Positions 11,195-20,054 of a stretch of DNA of 64,000 nt are shown piece by piece; position 1 is the stretch's first letter; each line of letters starts with the position of its first letter. Source of the DNA: [Clostridium] saccharolyticum WM1 (lineage in GTDB: Bacteria; Bacillota; Clostridia; Lachnospirales; Lachnospiraceae); the NCBI RefSeq assembly GCF_000144625.1, contig NC_014376.1:62001-126000 (forward strand), read 5' to 3'. The position numbers and the translations under genes are program-made. The notes under the pieces were generated by a model. That model worked only from the letters and a program-made list of their open reading frames with translations. It did not search any database and was not told the DNA's origin.

Positions 11195-13516
11195 ATGATA
11201 AAAGACAGATTTTCAGGAAAATTAAAAGAGATGTTAAGCTCCGATGAATGGATGATTTTGCAGCCGGAATATGATCCGGAAGAAAATCTGAAGTTTGAAA
11301 GCTTATTCAGTTTATCCAATGGTTATCTGGGGATCCGGGGAAGTCATGAAGAAGGAGGGAAAATAACCCTTCCCTATTTATACATTAACGGGGTATTTGA
11401 TAAATCAGAGACCTTTATGCGGGAGCTTGCTGCCCTTCCTAACTGGCTTGGGATAAAGCTTTTTATTGAAAAAGAGCTGATAGGAATAGAGAACTGCCAG
11501 ATTCTTAAGTTTTCAAGAGCTCTTGATATGAAACAGGCCCTTCTTGCAAAAAGCTTGATACTGCGGGACAAAAAGGGAAGAGAAACCCTGGTGGAAGGGA
11601 TCCGGTTTGTAAGCCGTGCCAATGTACACCGCATGGGAATCAAACTGTATGTCACACCGTTAAATTACAGCGGGATCATAGAAGTGGAAAATATCATCGA
11701 CGGCACGATCATTAACTTCTATGATGCCCCCCGTTTTAAAGTGAAGCACACATATATGACAGCAAATGAACCCCTTGATAAAGATGGTATTTATATGGAG
11801 GTTGCCACCAGGGATAACCATCTTCATACAGGAGTTGGCTGCCGGATCGAAGCTTATAAAAACGGCAAGAGTATTTTAAAAAACAGGATGTTCCATGCCT
11901 TTGGGGAACAGGGAGTGGAGTTTGGTGATTTTGATGCCGCAGAAGGGGAAACCGTAGAAATCATAAAATACGTGTCCATGTATACGGAACGTGAGGCTGC
12001 AAGATACACCCTTCATACAAAGGTAAAAGAAGAAATAGATGGTTTTATGGTAAAGGGGTTTTTAGAAGAGCTGGAAGCCCATAAGACGGTTTATGAAGAG
12101 ATGTGGAAAGCTGCGGATATCCGTATTGCAGGAGATTTTGAACTGGACCGTGCAATCCGATTTAATGTTTTCCATTTAATGAGCACGGGCAATGAGAACG
12201 ATTCCCGGGTCAATGTGGGGGCAAAGCTCCTTTCCGGTGAAGAATACGGAGGGCATGCCTTTTGGGATACGGAAATTTTCATGCTTCCCTTTTTTGCATA
12301 TATTTTCCCTGAAACAGCCAAAAACCTGGAATCCTACCGGTATCATCTGCTGGAAGCGGCAAAGGCAAATGCCAGGAAAAACGGCTTTAAAGGCGCCCAA
12401 TATCCCTGGGAATCTGCGGATGACGGCACAGAGCAGTGCCCGGACTGGACCATTGAGCCGGATGGTTCATGCTACCGCTGCTATGTGGCCGTGTATGAGC
12501 ATCATGTGACAGCAGCAGTTGCTTATGGCATTTATAATTATGTGAAAATCACCAGGGACTTGGATTTTTTACTGAATCAGGGAGCGGAGATCTTAACAGA
12601 GACAGCAAGGTTTTGGGCTAGCCGGTGTGAATATGTGGCAGAAAAGGACCGCTATGAGATCAATCAGGTAACCGGACCTGATGAATGGCATGAGCCGGTA
12701 AATAACAATCTTTATACCAATTATCTGGCCAAGTGGAATCTGCGGTATGTAATTTCTTTAATTGATACTCTTAAGAAAGGACATTCCAAAGAGTATGATA
12801 CGCTGATGGAAAAAACAGGGCTGACTGCCAGGGAAATCAAAGATTGGGAGATCGTCCAGGAAAAAATATATCTTCCAAGAAAAGAAGGCACAGACCTTTT
12901 GGAGCAGTTTGAAGGTTACTTTAAGCTGGAAGATGTGGTGATTGAGAAATACGACGAACATGACTGGCCGGTTCGCCCGGAAGCCTTGAAAACCAAGAGA
13001 GCGAGCCAGACACAGATTATTAAGCAGGCGGATGTTGTCATGCTGCTCCATCTGATGGGACAGGAATTTACGGAAGATGAGATCCGGAAAAATTACGAGT
13101 ATTATGAGAAACGTACCCTTCATGGCTCTTCTTTAAGCCCAAGCATTTACTCTGTTATGGGATTAAAGGTAGGAGATGACTCCAAGGCATACCGTTATTT
13201 AAAGAGAGCAGCCTTCCTTGATTTGCTGAATTTACAGAAAAATACAAGGGAAGGGATTCATGCCGCCAATACAGGAGGCGTATGGCAGACCGTGGTATTT
13301 GGCTTTGCCGGGGTTTCCATTGGGGAAGACGGTATGCTGACGGTACGTCCTCACATGCCAAAAGAGTGGGAAGGACTGGATTTTTGCCTCCGCCATCGGA
13401 ATTCCCGGTTAAGGATCACCATCAGCAGAGATAACAGCGTCTCAGTGAAGGTATTGGAAGGAGAAGCTCTGGAAGTAAATGTGAATGGACAGATCGTAAA
13501 GGCAGTAAGGGAATAG
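11195..13516 (+). CDS. Glycoside phosphorylase, family GH65 (maltose/kojibiose/nigerose phosphorylase type)
   Basis: A 773-aa cytoplasmic enzyme that inverts the alpha-glucosidic bond of a disaccharide with inorganic phosphate, giving beta-glucose-1-phosphate. Features: an N-terminal beta-sandwich, an (alpha/alpha)6 barrel with FWDTEIFMLP near 352, the catalytic acid Glu497 in TGPDEWHE, and phosphate-site residues around KQADVV near 612 and HGSSLSPSIYS near 645. The C-terminal strands include RPHMPKEWEGL. The adjacent pgmB supplies the expected next step (beta-G1P to G6P). Which disaccharide is used (maltose, kojibiose, nigerose, trehalose, glucosyl-rhamnose) cannot be decided here, and the pairing with a beta-galactosidase is unusual. 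Confidence 0.92.
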   Translation: MIKDRFSGKLKEMLSSDEWMILQPEYDPEENLKFESLFSLSNGYLGIRGSHEEGGKITLPYLYINGVFDKSETFMRELAALPNWLGIKLFIEKELIGIENCQILKFSRALDMKQALLAKSLILRDKKGRETLVEGIRFVSRANVHRMGIKLYVTPLNYSGIIEVENIIDGTIINFYDAPRFKVKHTYMTANEPLDKDGIYMEVATRDNHLHTGVGCRIEAYKNGKSILKNRMFHAFGEQGVEFGDFDAAEGETVEIIKYVSMYTEREAARYTLHTKVKEEIDGFMVKGFLEELEAHKTVYEEMWKAADIRIAGDFELDRAIRFNVFHLMSTGNENDSRVNVGAKLLSGEEYGGHAFWDTEIFMLPFFAYIFPETAKNLESYRYHLLEAAKANARKNGFKGAQYPWESADDGTEQCPDWTIEPDGSCYRCYVAVYEHHVTAAVAYGIYNYVKITRDLDFLLNQGAEILTETARFWASRCEYVAEKDRYEINQVTGPDEWHEPVNNNLYTNYLAKWNLRYVISLIDTLKKGHSKEYDTLMEKTGLTAREIKDWEIVQEKIYLPRKEGTDLLEQFEGYFKLEDVVIEKYDEHDWPVRPEALKTKRASQTQIIKQADVVMLLHLMGQEFTEDEIRKNYEYYEKRTLHGSSLSPSIYSVMGLKVGDDSKAYRYLKRAAFLDLLNLQKNTREGIHAANTGGVWQTVVFGFAGVSIGEDGMLTVRPHMPKEWEGLDFCLRHRNSRLRITISRDNSVSVKVLEGEALEVNVNGQIVKAVRE

Positions 13517-13529
13517 AGAGGACATATTC

Positions 13530-14390
13530 ATGAAAAAAAGGCTTGCAATCGGGGGGCTTATCTTAGTAACCATTATATGGGGCGGCGGTTTTGTAGCCAG
13601 CGACATGGCACTGGAGAGCATGAGGCCATTCCAGATTATGGCGGTCCGGTTCCTGTTAGGCACGGTATTCATGGGGCTGATCAGCATCCGGTCCCTGGGG
13701 GGAATCACAAAATCAGAAGTAATGGCAGGGGGGCTTATGGGGCTTGCCCTCTTTGCCGGATTTGCATTTCAGATTGTGGGGCTTCAATATACAACACCCT
13801 CTAAAAATGCTTTTTTAACAGCATTAAATGTAGTGATTGTTCCGTTTATTTCATATCTGATCTTAAGAAAGAAAATAGGAGCAAGAGGGATAGCCGGGGC
13901 AGTGATGTCCGTAGCAGGCGTGGCTCTGCTGTCCTTGGATCGTAATTTTTCTTTAGGCCTTGGGGACGGGCTGACCCTTATTTGCGCTGTTGGGTTTGCA
14001 TTTCAAATCTTTCTTACAAGTGAATTTGTAAAGAAATACCGCGCTACTGTATTGAACTTTATTCAGATGATAACCGCATTCCTTTTATCCTTCATCAGCC
14101 TGATCGCCTTTGGAGAGACACAGTTCCACGTGACTGGAAAAGGAATATTAAGTGTGCTTTATTTAGGAGTGATCAGCACCACAGTATGTTACCTGCTTCA
14201 GACAGCCAGCCAGAAATATGTGGATGAAACAAAAGCGGCCATTATTTTGTCTCTGGAATCCGTTTTTGGAACCTTGTTTTCCATTCTGATTCTTAAGGAA
14301 GTAGTCACTCCCCGCATGCTGGCAGGCAGCATGATCATCCTGGCAGCAGTTGTAATATCAAACCTTTCAGAGTCCGGACAGGTAGAATAG
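13530..14390 (+). CDS. EamA/DMT-family transporter
   Basis: A 286-aa inner-membrane protein with ten predicted helices arranged as two EamA repeats. The first opens near residue 5 (GGLILVTIIWGGGFVASDMA) and the second near 145. Motifs typical of the drug/metabolite transporter superfamily are seen, for example PSKNAFLTALNVV-x-P near 89 and the ESVFGTLFSILIL-KE stretch near 240. It sits between the GH65 phosphorylase and pgmB, 13 and 12 bp from each, so it is part of the operon. The substrate is unknown. It might export a sugar or by-product, but most DMT proteins cannot be assigned by sequence. Confidence 0.88.
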   Translation: MKKRLAIGGLILVTIIWGGGFVASDMALESMRPFQIMAVRFLLGTVFMGLISIRSLGGITKSEVMAGGLMGLALFAGFAFQIVGLQYTTPSKNAFLTALNVVIVPFISYLILRKKIGARGIAGAVMSVAGVALLSLDRNFSLGLGDGLTLICAVGFAFQIFLTSEFVKKYRATVLNFIQMITAFLLSFISLIAFGETQFHVTGKGILSVLYLGVISTTVCYLLQTASQKYVDETKAAIILSLESVFGTLFSILILKEVVTPRMLAGSMIILAAVVISNLSESGQVE

Positions 14391-14402
14391 GAGGAATATC
14401 TT

Positions 14403-15044
14403 ATGAAATATAAGGCAGTAATTTTTGACCTGGATGGGGTGATCTGCCATACAGACAGATACCATTATCAGGCATGGAAGCAGGTTGCAGATGATCTTGG
14501 GATTTATTTTGATGAAGAAATCAATAACCGTCTGCGGGGGGTAAGCCGCATGGAAAGCTTTGAGATTATTTTAGAAAATTATTATGGGAGCATGAGCCAG
14601 GAAGAAAAGACGTTTTATGCAGAAAAGAAAAATGAGGTCTATAAGGAATTACTGAAACATATGAGCCCGAAAGATCTTTCTCAGGAAGTAAAGGAAACCC
14701 TGGCTGCCCTCCGCCTGAAAGGATTAAAGCTTGCCATTGGCTCGTCCAGCAAAAATGCAGGCTTTATTCTGGAGCGCCTTGGCCTTTCCGGGTATTTTGA
14801 CGCCATTTCAGACGGAAATAATATTACATATTCCAAACCTGATCCGGAAGTGTTTTTAAAAGCAGCGCAGTTTCTTTCTGAGGCCCCCATAGACTGCCTT
14901 GTGGTGGAAGATGCCAAAGCAGGACTGGAAGCTGCAAAGGCCGGAAATATGGACTGCGGAGCTATTGGGGATGGGAAAACATGTAACATTGCAACCTATC
15001 AATTGGACCGTTTTTCAGATCTTCTGGAAATCGTAGAAGGATAA
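14403..15044 (+). CDS. pgmB: Beta-phosphoglucomutase
   Basis: A 213-aa HAD-superfamily mutase converting beta-glucose-1-phosphate, the product of the GH65 phosphorylase, to glucose-6-phosphate. The N-terminal motif FDLDGVICHTDRYH contains the Asp nucleophile (D9) and general acid/base (D11), and the following His-containing segment is diagnostic of beta-PGM. SSSKNA near 115 holds the motif-II Ser and KPDPEVFL near 145 the motif-III Lys, and VVEDAKAGLEAAKAG near 168 holds the Mg-binding acids. The helical cap lies between about 18 and 85. It is last of the catabolic genes in this operon, with RBS AGGAGG. Confidence 0.95.
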   Translation: MKYKAVIFDLDGVICHTDRYHYQAWKQVADDLGIYFDEEINNRLRGVSRMESFEIILENYYGSMSQEEKTFYAEKKNEVYKELLKHMSPKDLSQEVKETLAALRLKGLKLAIGSSSKNAGFILERLGLSGYFDAISDGNNITYSKPDPEVFLKAAQFLSEAPIDCLVVEDAKAGLEAAKAGNMDCGAIGDGKTCNIATYQLDRFSDLLEIVEG

Positions 15045-15101
15045 TGGATCATATGACCGGGGATCAGCCAGCTTGTGATGGCGGCAGTCTTATGATGGTG
15101 G

Positions 15102-15130
15102 TTGCGGCACAAAATCAGATATGATAAAAT
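15102..15130 (+). promoter_or_regulatory. Possible promoter of the lacI-type regulator
   Basis: TTGCGG (15102-15107) and TAAAAT (15125-15130) are 17 bp apart, 35 bp before the regulator start. The match is moderate, and read-through from pgmB is also possible. Confidence 0.4.
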
Positions 15131-15143
15131 AAGGACAATATAA

Positions 15144-16172
<1,029 letters not shown>

Positions 16173-16185
16173 CGGCCAATTAAGG

Positions 16186-16226
16186 ATGCTGTTTCTTCGC
16201 AGAGAGCGAAAGGGACAGCATTTTTT
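16186..16226 (+). terminator. Intrinsic terminator of the LacI gene/operon
   Basis: ATGCTGT (16186-16192) pairs with ACAGCAT ending at 16221. The next bases TTCTTCGC pair imperfectly with GCGAAAGG across an AGAGA loop, and a run of six T follows. Confidence 0.85.
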
Positions 16227-16262
16227 GGGATGAGATAAATTTCCTTATAGTGGGATATGCCA

Positions 16263-16529
16263 CTATTCTTCAATAACCTGGATTTCCAGAAAATCAAATT
16301 CAATCTGCTCAATAAAATTATCCTGGGTAAACCGGACCTTGGAATGCTTTTGAAACCCATGGATGGTGGCATCCAGCCATATGGGTTTCCCAAGATCAAA
16401 CTGGAGGCAGATATCATCAAGCGCCTGAAAGACCATGGAAGTCCTGGAAAGGCTGTAATCTGAGATGGAGATGACGGTATCTTTCACGATTCTCGTATCT
16501 TTTATTAATTTTGCCCACATGCGAAACAT
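16263..16529 (-). CDS. Small conserved protein of unknown function
   Basis: An 88-aa minus-strand protein starting MFRMWAKLIKD at 16529, behind AAAGGAA. The sequence mixes charged and hydrophobic residues with no membrane helix or signal peptide and ends in an acidic FDFLEIQVIEE tail. I recall similar short clostridial proteins that begin MFRMW-K-IKD, but with no assigned role. Codon use and the ribosome site support a real gene, although it is convergent with the LacI gene. The function is unknown. Confidence 0.7.
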   Translation of the reverse strand: MFRMWAKLIKDTRIVKDTVISISDYSLSRTSMVFQALDDICLQFDLGKPIWLDATIHGFQKHSKVRFTQDNFIEQIEFDFLEIQVIEE

Positions 16530-16635
16530 AAACGGTAATTCCTTTCTGAAATAAGCGTCTGCCGTCAGTTGCTTTTATAATGCAACGATTATAGCATTAT
16601 TGCACAGAGAAAGGCAAGAAGGAAAATGCCGGACA

Positions 16636-16664
16636 TTGTAAAACAATGAAAAATATGATAGAAT
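16636..16664 (+). promoter_or_regulatory. Promoter of the coiled-coil membrane protein gene
   Basis: TTGTAA (16636-16641) and TAGAAT (16659-16664) with a 17-bp spacer, 35 bp before the start codon. Confidence 0.6.
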
Positions 16665-16698
16665 CTTTGTAGGAAAAACCGAAGGAGGAAGACTTAAG

Positions 16699-17790
16699 AT
16701 GGCGCAACCCATATCGGATCAGGTTGGTTTTCTTGGAGAGGCCTGCAGGGCTGTCCAGGAGTTATCTGTAAGCAGGAATTTATTGGAAAAGTTCCGTTTG
16801 GAGGAGAGACGTCTGGAAAAGGAACTGGAAGCAGAGAGAAAGGCTGTGACAGATGCCATCAGCCTTACGGTGAAGAAACGAATGGAGGAAATAAACGACA
16901 CCTATGACAGGGAGATTGCCAGGGAACAGGAGCGCTTAAAACGGGTGAGAAGTAAGCGGGAGAAGGCGAAAACCCAGGGCATCAGGGAACGGATCGAGGA
17001 GGAGACAGCGGAACTTAAGGGTAACAACCGGGAATTGAAGCTTCAGATGAAGGCTGTTTTTCAGCAGGACCGGGTTCCTGGTTTTTGCAAAAGCGGCTGG
17101 TTTTATGCCCTGTATTTTCCCAGGGGTTTTACTGAGTCCATGGTGCTGCTTCTGAATATACTCCTGTTCTTTCTTGCAATCCCCTGCGGCGTTTATCTGT
17201 TCCTTCCGAATAAATCTCCTTTTTACCTGATGGGGATATATTTTGCTGTCATCCTGTTTTTCGGGGGTATTTATATCCTTATTAATAATCTTACCAAGGT
17301 GAGGCATCAGAGTGCCCTGAAGAAAGGAAGATCCATCAGGGATCTTATAAAGGCGAACAACCGAAAGATCCGGGTGATTGTCCGGACCATAAAACGGGAC
17401 CGTGATGAAGCCGTTTACAATCTTGAAAAATACGATGACGAAATCGCCCAGATCGACCAGGATTTAGCAGACATTGCTGATAAGAAGCGGGAAGCCTTAA
17501 ACACCTTTGATAAGGTGACCAGGACCATTCTGTCGGATGAGATCGCAAGCAACAGCAGGGAGAAAATCGCAAAGCTTGAGGAAGACTATGAAGGGGCAGC
17601 AGCCAATGCCAAGGAGGCGGAAATCAGGGTAAAAGAGCAGACATTGTTTATCAATGACAACTATGCATCCTATATTGGAAAAGAATTTATGGTTCCGGAA
17701 AGGCTTGATGAACTGGCTGATATGATCCGGATGGGCAAGGCTTCCACCATCAGTGAAGCAAAAACCCTTTATAAAAGTCTTAAGGAATAA
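16699..17790 (+). CDS. Membrane protein with two long coiled-coil arms
   Basis: A 363-aa protein I do not recognise by name. Residues about 20-120 are almost continuously Glu/Lys/Arg-rich with heptad spacing, predicting a coiled coil. Two hydrophobic helices follow (about 146-168 and 175-198), and residues about 205-320 form a second coiled coil. A short C-terminal domain contains VPERLDELADMIRMGKASTISEAKTLYKSLKE-like helices. Both arms would be on the cytoplasmic side if the helices form a hairpin. RBS GGAGGAAG. It is flanked by its own promoter and terminator. A scaffold or membrane-organising role is speculation. Confidence 0.8.
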   Translation: MAQPISDQVGFLGEACRAVQELSVSRNLLEKFRLEERRLEKELEAERKAVTDAISLTVKKRMEEINDTYDREIAREQERLKRVRSKREKAKTQGIRERIEEETAELKGNNRELKLQMKAVFQQDRVPGFCKSGWFYALYFPRGFTESMVLLLNILLFFLAIPCGVYLFLPNKSPFYLMGIYFAVILFFGGIYILINNLTKVRHQSALKKGRSIRDLIKANNRKIRVIVRTIKRDRDEAVYNLEKYDDEIAQIDQDLADIADKKREALNTFDKVTRTILSDEIASNSREKIAKLEEDYEGAAANAKEAEIRVKEQTLFINDNYASYIGKEFMVPERLDELADMIRMGKASTISEAKTLYKSLKE

Positions 17791-17834
17791 GGGCAAGCAC
17801 GCTTTTCCCAGGCTTGCTGGCTTCATGAGAATCA

Positions 17835-17885
17835 AGGTGCAGGAAAAGGCATTGATGTGCTTTTTCCCTGCACCTGTTTTTTTCA
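17835..17885 (+). terminator. Intrinsic terminator of the coiled-coil protein gene
   Basis: AGGTGCAGGAAAAG (from 17835) pairs with CTTTTTCCCTGCACCT (ending 17875), followed by a run of T to 17883. Confidence 0.9.
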
Positions 17886-17906
17886 AAACTTTCCCCGGGT
17901 GTGTGG

Positions 17907-17937
17907 TGAATAATTCCATAAATGGCGGCTTATAATA
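17907..17937 (+). promoter_or_regulatory. Possible sporulation (sigma-F/sigma-G) promoter of yyaC
   Basis: TGAATA at 17907-17912 and TATAATA at 17931-17937 are 18 bp apart. TGAATA matches the forespore sigma-G-type -35 and the -10 differs at one base from CATAATA. A good vegetative -35 is missing. The downstream gene is a sporulation protein. Confidence 0.4.
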
Positions 17938-17948
17938 GAACATGGAAA

Positions 17949-17984
17949 GTCAAATAATCCATAGCCGGCTGAGGGTTATTTGAC
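17949..17984 (+). repeat. 36-nt palindromic leader element, copy B
   Basis: GTCAAATAA (17949-17957) and TTATTTGAC (17976-17984) form a perfect 9-bp inverted repeat. It is the same length as copy A at 2085-2120 and identical at 30 of 36 positions, including CCATAGC and GGCT in the centre. It lies 12 bp after a TATAAT in the yyaC leader. Confidence 0.6.
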
Positions 17985-18068
17985 TCCTGCAGCATTCGCC
18001 AAATGCAGAACAAAATAACCTGCGCTTGGTTCATTGCCTGCATAATAAGGACAGCAAGGCAGGATATT

Positions 18069-18668
18069 ATGAAATTATGGGAAAGAATTGCGATCCGCGG
18101 AAACCGGGACGTTTTTTATTATGACACAAAGCAGACCTTTGAAGCAGAGGAGTTTGCTTCAAGGCTTTACGACATGATACGAACAGAAATGGAAAACGGA
18201 AAGGCGGCGGGGGTGCTGTTTTTATGCATTGGAACAGATCGTTCCACCGGGGACAGTCTTGGGCCTCTGATCGGCTACAAGCTGAAGGAAAGGGAACTGG
18301 AAAATATCGAGATCCTGGGAACTCTGGAACGGCCGGTCCACGCCATGAATCTGGAGACATACCAGGCGATATTAAAGCTTCGTTATCCGAATCATGTGGT
18401 GGTGGCAGTGGATGCTTCCGTGGGAAGCATGGAACACATTGGCTATGTGACCCTGGGAAAAGGAGCTTTAAAGCCGGGTCTTGGAGTCAGCAAGGAGCTT
18501 CGTGCGGTGGGGGATATTTTTATTACCGGCATCGTAGGAAGCTGCGGGAATTACGATCCTCTGATGCTGCAGAGCATTCGGCTTTCCATTGTCATGCGAA
18601 TGGCTGACTGCATCAGTTACAGTATTTATCTTGTCGAAAAGTTATGGGAAAACACTGCCCTGCTTTGA
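18069..18668 (+). CDS. yyaC: Sporulation protein YyaC (putative spore protease family)
   Basis: A 199-aa protein of the YyaC family, related to the GPR germination protease/HybD-like fold, found only in endospore formers. Characteristic segments are LFLCIGTDRSTGDSLGPLIG near 58, LERPVHAMN near 88, VAVDASVGS near 113 and PGLGVSKELRAVGDIFITG near 137. The open frame extends to 18003 inside the repeat-containing leader. The ATG at 18069 is preferred because the family begins near this point and a purine-rich AGGACAGCAAGG stretch precedes it. In Bacillus the gene is forespore-expressed, and here a sigma-F/G-like promoter can be seen. Its biochemical role is not settled. Confidence 0.88.
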   Translation: MKLWERIAIRGNRDVFYYDTKQTFEAEEFASRLYDMIRTEMENGKAAGVLFLCIGTDRSTGDSLGPLIGYKLKERELENIEILGTLERPVHAMNLETYQAILKLRYPNHVVVAVDASVGSMEHIGYVTLGKGALKPGLGVSKELRAVGDIFITGIVGSCGNYDPLMLQSIRLSIVMRMADCISYSIYLVEKLWENTALL

Positions 18669-18692
18669 CACGATTTTCACCCATTGTATGCT
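18665..18692 (+). promoter_or_regulatory. Promoter of the LysM protein gene
   Basis: A perfect TTGACA (18665-18670) overlaps the yyaC stop codon, and TATGCT (18687-18692) follows after 16 bp. Confidence 0.6.
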
Positions 18693-18730
18693 ATGATTCA
18701 TTGGATTAAAAAGAATAGCGGGGTGAGCCA

Positions 18731-19981
18731 ATGGGTGAATTATATAATCCGTTCCCGAAGCTGCCGAAGAATATCAGGCAGATCGGGGAAAGGGACCAGA
18801 TTGTAAAACTTTATGTGGAAGATTATGTAAATACTTATTTGAAACGTCTGTATCCTGCGGGTGGACAAGAACTGCGGGTTGGTCTTTTGTTAGGCGGTAT
18901 GGAATTCAACGACGGAACGCCATATATCTTCATTGACGGAGCTTTGGAAATGGAGGATGTGACGGATGCAGGCAGGCGGGTGATGTTTTCCGAGCTGGCC
19001 TGGAAAAGAGCCTACCGGAACATGGAGCAGCTTTTTCCCAAGAGGACCATTCAGGGCTGGTTTATATGCGGCAGGCCCGGGGATGATTTAAGCCCTATTA
19101 ATTATTGGAAACAGCATATCCAGTATTTTGGGGAGCCAAACAAGCTGATGTATTTAAGCAACGGTACAGACGGAGAGGAAAACATTTACATAACATCTGA
19201 GGATGGATTTTACAAGCTGCAGGGATACAGCATTTATTATGAACGAAACCAGATGATGCAGGATTATATGGTCCTGCGAAAGGATGTAAAACGTATCGAA
19301 ACAGATACAAATGATAAGGTTATTGAGGAATTCCGCAAGCGGATGGACGAGCATAAGGTAGAAGTGACGGACCGGCATCAGACGGTGGGACTTCTCCGGG
19401 GCATGTGTATGGCCATGTCAGTCGTCATATTAGCTGGCGGAATTGTTATGTTTAATAACTATGAGCGGATGCGGGATATGGAAAGCGTGATCGCATCAGC
19501 CATTCCGGCCAAGGCGGAACAGATCCTCATCGGGAAAAAGGGATTAGAAAAGGAGAGCAAGGGCGAATCCAAGGTGGTTGTGGAGGAGGCGGAGGGCGGT
19601 GTTTATCCTACGACGGCAGTAAATAAGGAAACCATGTCGGAAACCATGCCAAGGGGGGCCCAGGGGGATACCATGGCAGAAAGCAAGGCGGCAGAGACTT
19701 TACCTCCGGCAACCCAGTCTGCCAAAGAGACGGCAACCCAGCCTGCCAAAGAGACGGCAACCCAGCCTGCCACAGAGGCGGCAACCCAGCCGGCCAGCCA
19801 GGAAACAGAAGCAGCCGTAAGCGGGGATCCGCGGGTTCACGTGGTTCAGGAGGGGGAAACTCTTTACGGGATCTGTATCGCTGAATATCAAACGATGAAT
19901 AAGATGAAAGAAATTTGCGAGCTGAACGGGCTGGACGATGAAAATAAGATCGTTGCGGGACAGAAATTACTTCTTCCTTAG
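18731..19981 (+). CDS. Single-pass membrane protein with C-terminal LysM domain
   Basis: A 416-aa protein. The N-terminal ~200 residues form a soluble domain of unknown family, with strand-helix segments such as LRVGLLLGGMEFNDG near 49 and GWFICGRPGDDLSP near 110. One membrane helix (about 227-247) separates it from a low-complexity linker with four copies of an ATQxAxEx octapeptide (about 327-357). The C-terminal ~45 residues (VHVVQEGETLYGICIAEY ... NKIVAGQKLLLP) are a LysM peptidoglycan-binding domain. The topology is most simply N-domain inside, LysM outside, linking cytoplasm to cell wall. The next gene (DUF5711) also encodes a single-pass protein. The function is unknown. Confidence 0.82.
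   Translation: MGELYNPFPKLPKNIRQIGERDQIVKLYVEDYVNTYLKRLYPAGGQELRVGLLLGGMEFNDGTPYIFIDGALEMEDVTDAGRRVMFSELAWKRAYRNMEQLFPKRTIQGWFICGRPGDDLSPINYWKQHIQYFGEPNKLMYLSNGTDGEENIYITSEDGFYKLQGYSIYYERNQMMQDYMVLRKDVKRIETDTNDKVIEEFRKRMDEHKVEVTDRHQTVGLLRGMCMAMSVVILAGGIVMFNNYERMRDMESVIASAIPAKAEQILIGKKGLEKESKGESKVVVEEAEGGVYPTTAVNKETMSETMPRGAQGDTMAESKAAETLPPATQSAKETATQPAKETATQPATEAATQPASQETEAAVSGDPRVHVVQEGETLYGICIAEYQTMNKMKEICELNGLDDENKIVAGQKLLLP
19709..19801 (+). repeat. 24-bp in-frame tandem repeat (ATQPAKET linker)
   Basis: Three complete 24-bp units (19709, 19733, 19757) and a partial fourth (19781-19801) encode ATQSAKET, ATQPAKET, ATQPATEA and ATQPASQ. It is a flexible, likely wall-spanning linker prone to copy-number change by slippage. 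Confidence 0.85.
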
Positions 19982-20054
19982 AAAAATATAATGCGTTTCT
20001 TCCTGAAATGATGTATACTACCAATATATATGGGCATTTTTGGGAGAAAAGAGC

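Noticed and set aside
17497..17943. 148-codon minus-strand frame
   Set aside because: It runs antisense through the end of the coiled-coil protein gene and its terminator, which explain the sequence.
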